DNA from: Phoronis australis
Lineage: Eukaryota > Phoronida > Phoronidae
Direction of reading: 5' to 3'
Assembly: GCA_002633005.1 (NCBI GenBank)
Contig: NMRA01000297.1
Span: 43,909 to 107,129, forward strand
Length of the DNA: 63,221 nucleotides
Shown: positions 57,511 through 63,221 of the stretch, one piece after another
Numbering within the stretch: position 1 is the first letter of the stretch
Layout: each line of letters starts with the position of its first letter
Program-made: the position numbers and the translations under genes
Notes under the pieces: generated by a model
What the model was told of the DNA's origin: nothing
The model's database searches: none
The model's input: the letters and a program-made list of their open reading frames with translations, nothing else

Positions 57511-58836
57511 AGGAGAATGCCTCCAAAAAAACTGCATATTTTGTTTTTATTTAGATCGAGTAGTTCCACTCTATAGCAGCAAGTTCTGTAGTTCTTTTAC
57601 CTAACACCAGATGTCAGACGGATGTGTTGAAATTAAAATATGATGTCACAGGCTCTGACACTGCTCAGCTGTTCCCAAGACGCTTACTGGTGTCAGCTTA
57701 TTGCTTGAATTCATCATTTTATGCCAATGATTTAAAGAAATGAGTCGGTTTTATTTCGCTATTACGAATTTTTAGAATTTTTGAATTTACCATAGCTTAC
57801 AAAGTGCGGTAGGCCAAGTGACCGAGGTTGGTCGCAGGAAGTTTGGAGTCTGTGAAATACAGGCAGGAGAGATAGCCGTGTGTTTTAATTTTAGACTTGC
57901 GAATTATCTCTGTTCTAAACACAAAACAATCGTTATTACCCAGTGGCTCGGAACCTGATCACGCCTATCAAATGTATACCAGTCGAGTTAGTCAGCTGTG
58001 AAAGTTGAAAACTCAACTTCCTGTAATGTAAAGACTAGAATTAGTGAACCAAAGAAATAACATGCACATGAATATTTTGGTGAGTTAACCGTGAAATTGC
58101 AAAAAATTAATCTACTTACTCTTCAGGGGCCACAAAGCCAAGTTCCCCTTGGCACAGAACCTTACTAGGAAAATGTCTACAATAACAATGAATTGAATAA
58201 TGCATAGTTTATAAAAATTCCTCTAACATCTGACCATAGCATGTAGAATCGAGTACAGTAATCTGTTTCACAACAGCTTTCTGTCGGCAAACACTAAATT
58301 AGCATGCTCTCGCACAGCTGCGTTCAGTTAGTTTTATCATCTGAAGCCAGTAAGGTTGTATGATTTATTCATACTATAATTGATTCCTCAAAACAGTTGT
58401 ACTCAAGAACAATCCCAAGACATTACAAATTGTATCTACTGAGACAGACTTTGTCACTTTGTTTCAGTTTTATTACATTGGTTATGGTGAGAATAATTTA
58501 TTTTGAAGCAGAACAACACTGGCCTGTTATTGGTATTTACGGCGTACTTTTCGTTTTTTAATGCCGTAACCACTTTTGGCTTCTCGAGGAAATCGGAACA
58601 AAAAACGAAATACCCACTTTCCTCACAGCTTCATGGTTCGCACAAGTGGGAACGATATACCACACTATAGCGGCATACACTCAGCTGGAGATCCACTGAT
58701 GTCGCTGTGTTCTCACCTTCCTCACAGGTTAACGCGACACCTTTTGGCGATGTAAGATTGCCTGTAAACAAGGTGGCATGGATATGGACTGATTAAGAGG
58801 GTAACAAAAACTAATTAAATTGGGTGGCATTCTCCT
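57511..58836. mobile_element. TTAA-type inverted-repeat element (Kolobok-like MITE)
   Basis: The ends are aggagaatgcc and ggtggcattctcct, inverted. The right flank is TTAA (58837-58840); the left is TTGA (57507-57510), one change from TTAA. The 1.3 kb interior has no ORF of note. The design resembles 53115-54087 (AGG...TTAA) but the sequence differs. Confidence 0.55.
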
Positions 58837-58840
58837 TTAA

Positions 58841-59536
58841 GTGCCAAAGAAAGACTAGTGGCATATTTTGATCGCCAACAAAACTTAAAAGTAACCTCTC
58901 GCCCACCGATCCACCTCATCTATAGCTTTTATTTCGTCATTGTCTTCGAAGCTATCCATATTTAGTATTCACACTGTCTCATTGCCAGCTGTTTACCCAA
59001 TTACTCCTGGAATAAAGTAATCTGACATGACTGGCCAATATATGCCATTGACATCTAATTTGGTAACGTGTGTTGTTTCTATTTTTTGTATAGTTTAGTT
59101 ACTAAAAGTTAGAATTAACCATGATTGTTTTATGGTCAACCTTAAAATTTGTAAATCCTTCCAGTATTTCAAGTTACAGCTTCTTGGCTTATCATATTCA
59201 CTGCAGATGTTAATGAAATTCAGAATCTCTGTTTTTTAAGACTTGCTGCCACAGTTTTATTTCACATGATCGTGACCACAACAGCACCATCTGTTGGTGA
59301 TTTCAATTTTATTCTGGTGTTTCTGTCAACTGGCATCATTTTAAAGATTTTGATAAAAATTCTGCAGACTAGTTTTTGATGTGGACTAATGACATTGCCA
59401 GTGGCTTTGGTCCTGGTCGATATCAAAACTGGTACTTAAATGCAGTGTGACTCAATATGAAGTTAAACAAATTTCAATCTTTGTAAATTGCTCTTGAAAT
59501 TAATTGCATTTTTACCATCTGCTATGTTGATAACAG
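58841..59536. other. Intron X-Y, right end, nothing recognised
   Basis: Unique AT-rich sequence. Confidence 0.55.
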
Positions 59537-59707
59537 GTGAAAGTGGAGCGCTATCTGACAGCTGAGCAACGCAAAAAACTGGAGGAGGAACAGAAGGCTG
59601 AGGAAGAGCGCCGCCTACGGGAGAAGGGAGACAATGCCAGGGAGCGCGCCCTTGATATGATGATGGGCGGAGTGTTGGAGATTAAGAAAGAAGATGAATT
59701 AAAGAAG
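59537..59707 (+). CDS. CFAP43: CFAP43 exon Y
   Basis: Acceptor tgttgataacag, donor gttggaga (weak). It encodes residues 1121-1177 (VKVERYLTAEQRKKLEEEQ, ALDMMMGGVLEIKKED), a very Glu/Arg/Lys-rich helix. The frame runs on into the intron for several codons before a stop; the donor is fixed by phase agreement with exon Z. Confidence 0.9.
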
Positions 59708-60334
59708 GTTGGAGAGATTTATGTTTAATTTGCTACAAATAGTTTTAATTTGTAGTTTTTTTGCTTAAAATGAGGGTTTCAAGTCTTTGTATTTTGAAGT
59801 TGATTTCGAATCTTATCTGTGACAGCAGTCATTTAATACAAAATCCCAGATTTTGAGACCCAGTTTGATGCCCATTATTCAGTGGTTCTCAGAATGCAGG
59901 ACTACTGAAAGTGACTAATTTTTACCTTCCTATAATTAACTTTGTTAACATTTGATCTGTCTGGTCTGTCTCTGCATTGTGGCCCCAATTGTAATAATTA
60001 TCAGTTTTAATATTAAAATTTTGATCTGTTTGCTTTATCTCTGGCTATCGTTATCAGTTTTGTCTGTTTGTTAACATTTGGCATTTTGTTGTGCTTGCTC
60101 TGTCTCTGTAGTGTTGCTTCATTTGAAATTAATTATGAATTTTATCAGCGCTGCTTTGATACATTGATCACTTGAGTTCACTGCCTTCCTGCTGCTACTG
60201 CAGTACTTGTTACTTGTAAATCCATCAAATAAAGTGGTTGCTATGACAGCTGATGTTCCCATGAATTTGTGTTTATTTTGCCGGGAGCTGAATGTCTTGT
60301 GTTTTATAAATGAGTTGGCAACTTTTATTTTCAG
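59708..60334. other. Intron Y-Z with faint repeats
   Basis: About 59940-60115 repeats ttaacatttg, gatctgt and tgtctctg at irregular spacing, an old decayed tandem repeat. Nothing else was seen. Confidence 0.5.
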
Positions 60335-60463
60335 GATGTGCCAATCCCAGTTTTTATGCAACAAAAGAAGGCAGAAGACTTCAGTGAAGAAGAGATGAAA
60401 CTGGTGAAGGAATACGAGCGTAAAGTAGCGGAGCTGAATGAAGAACGAGAGAAGTATCGCAAG
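60335..60463 (+). CDS. CFAP43: CFAP43 exon Z
   Basis: Acceptor cttttattttcag, donor gttagtgg. It encodes residues 1178-1220 (DVPIPVFMQQKKAEDFSEEE to EREKYRK), in phase 0 on both sides. Charged coiled coil. Confidence 0.92.
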
Positions 60464-61250
60464 GTTAGTGGTGATGATGTGTTTCAATGTTAGTGGTGAT
60501 GATCTGTTTCAATCACAAGCAACTATCACGTGCTCTGATTTTTCCAACAAGGAAAATGGCAACATTACATTAAATAGCCATAACACTCAATGCCATTAAG
60601 TTTCTTTATCTTTATTGAATGGCCATAGGCCCAAAGTATAACATATACAAGACAGCACATTGTTAGCTGTGTTGCAAACTGGATCACAGTAAATTGTGAT
60701 GCCTGAAAGCATAATGGAAGAATTTAGGAGTGAGGTATCCAGTGTTCTCATGAGAGATTTAAATTAATAGATTTTGTGGGACAAAAACAATTGTTGCTTA
60801 TTAAGTACTTAACGCAAAGGTCTTGGTACACACTGCAACTAACACATTTTATTCGTCCTCTACACATCTTTGGTTAGAATTGATGAATAAGAATGCTGCT
60901 TGACTGTTAAAAACATTCAGTTGCTGCTAAATGTATTTCTTTCAAAAAAAAGGTGAGCTTTACCACTAGAAAATTCTCTGCAATTTTTAAACTTAAATTT
61001 CTTCACTCTTGGAGCGTAAGACTGAGTGTGAAGTTGCAGGGTTAGAACATGTTTGAAATGCCAGTTACTCTCCCTGCTGTGTTCATTAATCTTGGTCAGA
61101 ATATAATCAACAATACATTTCGTGTACTAGGTACTCTTTAATACTGTGACCTCTGTGCAAACACGGGTAAAGGAGATCAGTTTCAAAATGTGGTACACAA
61201 AACCAGTAGCTGCTTTAAGTTGATGATGAAGCAGTTGTAACGATTACTGA
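60464..61250. other. Intron Z-AA, left part, nothing recognised
   Basis: A short duplication of gttagtggtgatgat and tgtttcaat directly follows exon Z (60465-60512). Otherwise unique. Confidence 0.55.
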
Positions 61251-61254
61251 GGGC

Positions 61255-61458
61255 AATTGGATCACACAGTACTCAATCAGCACAGAACAATACACTGTAC
61301 TCAATCAGCACAGAACAGTACAGAGTACTCAATCAGCACAGAACAATACACAGTACACAATCAGCACAGAACAATACACTGTACTCAATCAGCACAGAAC
61401 AGTACAGAGTACTCAATCAGCACAGAACAATACACAGTACTCAATCAGCACAGAACAT
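61255..61458. repeat. Minisatellite, about 27-bp unit, about 7 copies
   Basis: The unit is tactcaatcagcacagaaca followed by atacacag. Two unit types alternate in a higher-order pattern. Confidence 0.93.
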
Positions 61459-61690
61459 GTTCACTGGAAATGATGTTACGGGTCCAATCAAGAATGGTTG
61501 TTTGTGGAACTCCACTTTGTATTGTCGCCCAAACCAATATGGCTGTTTGTGAAACTCCACTTTGTTAGTCAATTGTCCCATTTTTGAGAACAATCATAAT
61601 GCATAGTTTGTGCAGTGTGGGAGTGTTACCGCATGACTGCTGCCTTTCTGTTCCAGAAACACTGTTCAAGTGATGGTGCTTTTTTTTCAG

Positions 61691-61789
61691 CAATTAGAGA
61701 CTGAACTGAAAAAGTTACAAGGGATGATTCAGGACACAGAGAGCAACTTTGATGATGCTATGCACCAGTTGTTTGCTAGGAAAGTCAAG
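61691..61789 (+). CDS. CFAP43: CFAP43 exon AA (last exon in window)
   Basis: Acceptor ttttttttcag, donor gtaggcat. It encodes residues 1221-1253 (QLETELKKLQGMIQDTES to LFARKVK). It ends in phase 0 with a donor, not a stop, so the gene continues beyond the window. Confidence 0.92.
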
Positions 61790-63221
61790 GTAGGCATGAC
61801 TTAATGCTATAGTCAGGTTCATGCCTTAGATATGATAGTGTGAATAATTATGGAATCCTAGTAATACAATGCTTCAAAACTTCTTGCAAGATCGGTGATT
61901 GTCTAAGATGGTGCTGGCAATTATGAGGTCTGAAAATATGCACACATTGGAGGACATTTCTTATTGGTTTCTTGCACCTACACTACATGTCTGAGCTGCC
62001 TGGTGAATCTGACTTTGCTGGAGGTTCTGCACCTGCTTTATCCTGAGTGAGTTGTTTTGAGGTGTTATAAGATTTTAGTCTTCAGCACTTTGATGGTGAC
62101 ATTACAGCTTTGATTCTCTGAAAGTTCATCACATATGTGAACTTACATTGACAGTCGGTTGCACTGCTCGTTAGCCTCATTTTCGTCCTGGACAAGTAGT
62201 GCCGTCCAAAGCAGGGCATGGTGTATTAATAGCAATGTTTTGTTGACAAATTTTACATTCTAATTATTTTAAACACTTTATTTCAATTATCCGCAAAAGC
62301 GAGACCATGCTGTGTGACCTCACATAAATTGCAAAAATAAGTTTTATCCTTAGTTATTTTGTATTTTCTAACCTAAGATGATCAATCTTCTATAGCAATA
62401 TTCTTTTGTAATTTATGCTCCTTACAGGCTTAGTCTAGCCATTTATTGAAGGTGGGAAGGCAAATAATGGGTACACCTTGTAATTAGGTTAATGCCCATC
62501 CACACTCTGGCAAAATTTTCAAAACTTTCACATTTAAACGCAAAAATTTGCCTCTATGCCCACTTACGCATTAACATCTCTCGTTCGGTGTGGAGCTCAG
62601 ATCCAGAAATCAATCTACTCTGCTCAGTTGGGGTTGGCACACTTTTGTGGCATATCACATTTGCGTGCTACTTACCTAATTCATGGAAAGAGTTAAGAGC
62701 AATTCCATATAAAAACCAGATGGTGGGCTATATATGCAAAATCACCAATTTTTTTGAAACTTAGCATATCAGCTGGCCTTGTCAAAAGAAACCTGAGCCT
62801 GAATTTTTAAGAGTTTCCGAGTTTTTTTTAACCCTTTTTACGACCACTTTGTACTTTTTCCGAAAAATAGCAAATAATAGTACTTGGAAGTAGGTGACTT
62901 TTTGTCAGCAACAACACATCATCGCTTCACGATATAAAAAAATAACTATATAGCAGAAAGAAGAAAGAATAACGTACAAGAAAAACTAGTTCGGATGTAT
63001 TTTTTGATTTTTTATGTCCTCCCATTTTAGCCTACAAAAATGTCATTTTCACTGCTTATTATTAAGGCCATTTTTACGCATTTTTATCACTCTCCGAAAT
63101 CTATATCAGATTTTTTTGGAACATGAGTTAACTTCCATCTGTTACTGCTGTCTTTGTTCAGCCCAACGCAAGAATAAAAAATCTTGTCTCTTTCATAGTT
63201 TTTGTGCAGTCAGTTTTTTAC
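61790..63221. other. Intron after exon AA, nothing recognised
   Basis: AT-rich. No acceptor followed by an in-phase coiled-coil-like reading frame was found before the window ends. Confidence 0.6.

Larger units (their letters stand above)
3150..61789 (+). other. CFAP43: CFAP43 (WDR96) gene, partial: 27 coding exons, both ends missing
   Basis: CFAP43 is an axonemal protein of motile cilia and sperm flagella; with CFAP44 it forms part of the tether that links inner dynein arms to doublet microtubules (family knowledge). The assembled 1253-codon protein has a WD40-type region (residues 1-730, with blocks such as LQVWNLE and FVVVGTDDGLLYF) and then a charged, Lys/Glu-rich region expected to form coiled coil (about 731-1253). 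Diagnostic stretches that match the human protein as I recall it are [38 protein letters not shown] and KPERLLVVEDHE. All 26 junctions have GT/AG borders and matching phases. Human CFAP43 is about 1665 residues, so about a quarter is missing, mostly at the C-terminus plus a short first exon. No frameshift or stop was seen, so the gene looks functional. Confidence 0.93.

Noticed and set aside
62492-62764. 90-codon ORF after exon AA as a further CFAP43 exon
   Set aside because: No acceptor in the right phase, and the composition is not coiled coil.

Overview
This window is eukaryotic, AT-rich and intron-dominated, and looks like the genome of a marine invertebrate. It contains most of one large protein-coding gene on the + strand: CFAP43 (WDR96), a cilium/flagellum axonemal protein with an N-terminal WD40 region and a C-terminal coiled coil. 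I could stitch together 27 coding exons between 3150 and 61789. Every exon has GT/AG borders, the phases agree at all 26 junctions and there are no internal stops. They total 3760 nt, or about 1253 codons. The first exon (start codon) and the last exons (C-terminus and stop) were not found in the window. The invertebrate assignment rests on the introns: a TCCG-rich dispersed repeat, THAP-bearing DNA transposons, Kolobok-, piggyBac- and Harbinger-like elements, and TTAGGG telomere-type repeats. A hemichordate, cephalochordate or similar deuterostome is plausible, but I cannot name the species.

Layout. 1-1715 is a nest of inverted repeats (foldback elements). 1716-3149 is non-coding with dispersed repeats. 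3150-22930 holds exons A-K (WD40 region), with introns carrying minisatellites, a CAC-ended TIR element (4054-5472), a THAP-bearing TIR element (11283-13915) and a tRNA-derived SINE-like unit (about 21112). 22931-40448 is one 17.5 kb intron holding a Harbinger-like element (23608-25409), a hAT-like element (28149-29761) and a 6.6 kb THAP/PHD-finger element (31589-38163) inserted inside a minisatellite. 40449-61789 holds exons L-AA (last WD repeats, then the coiled coil), with further minisatellites, a telomere-repeat insertion (42391-42414), Kolobok-like (53115-54087, 57511-58836) and piggyBac-like (54528-55672) remnants, and a second TCCG-type repeat (about 51110-52400). 61790-63221 is the start of the next intron.

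All mobile elements found lie in introns or in the flank, and none breaks the reading frame. The most unusual observations are: two minisatellites whose monomers copy the neighbouring splice site (donor of exon A; acceptor of exon N); two THAP elements whose target-site duplications can be checked against intact copies of the target; a PHD-like finger ORF followed by two histone-mRNA-type stem-loops; a short telomeric array bracketed by 11-bp direct repeats; and a 60-nt phase-symmetric exon that I believe vertebrate CFAP43 lacks. I found no operon, CRISPR array or defence system.

Residue numbers below count from the first complete codon of exon A. Comparisons with human CFAP43 and with transposon families are from memory, not from an alignment.
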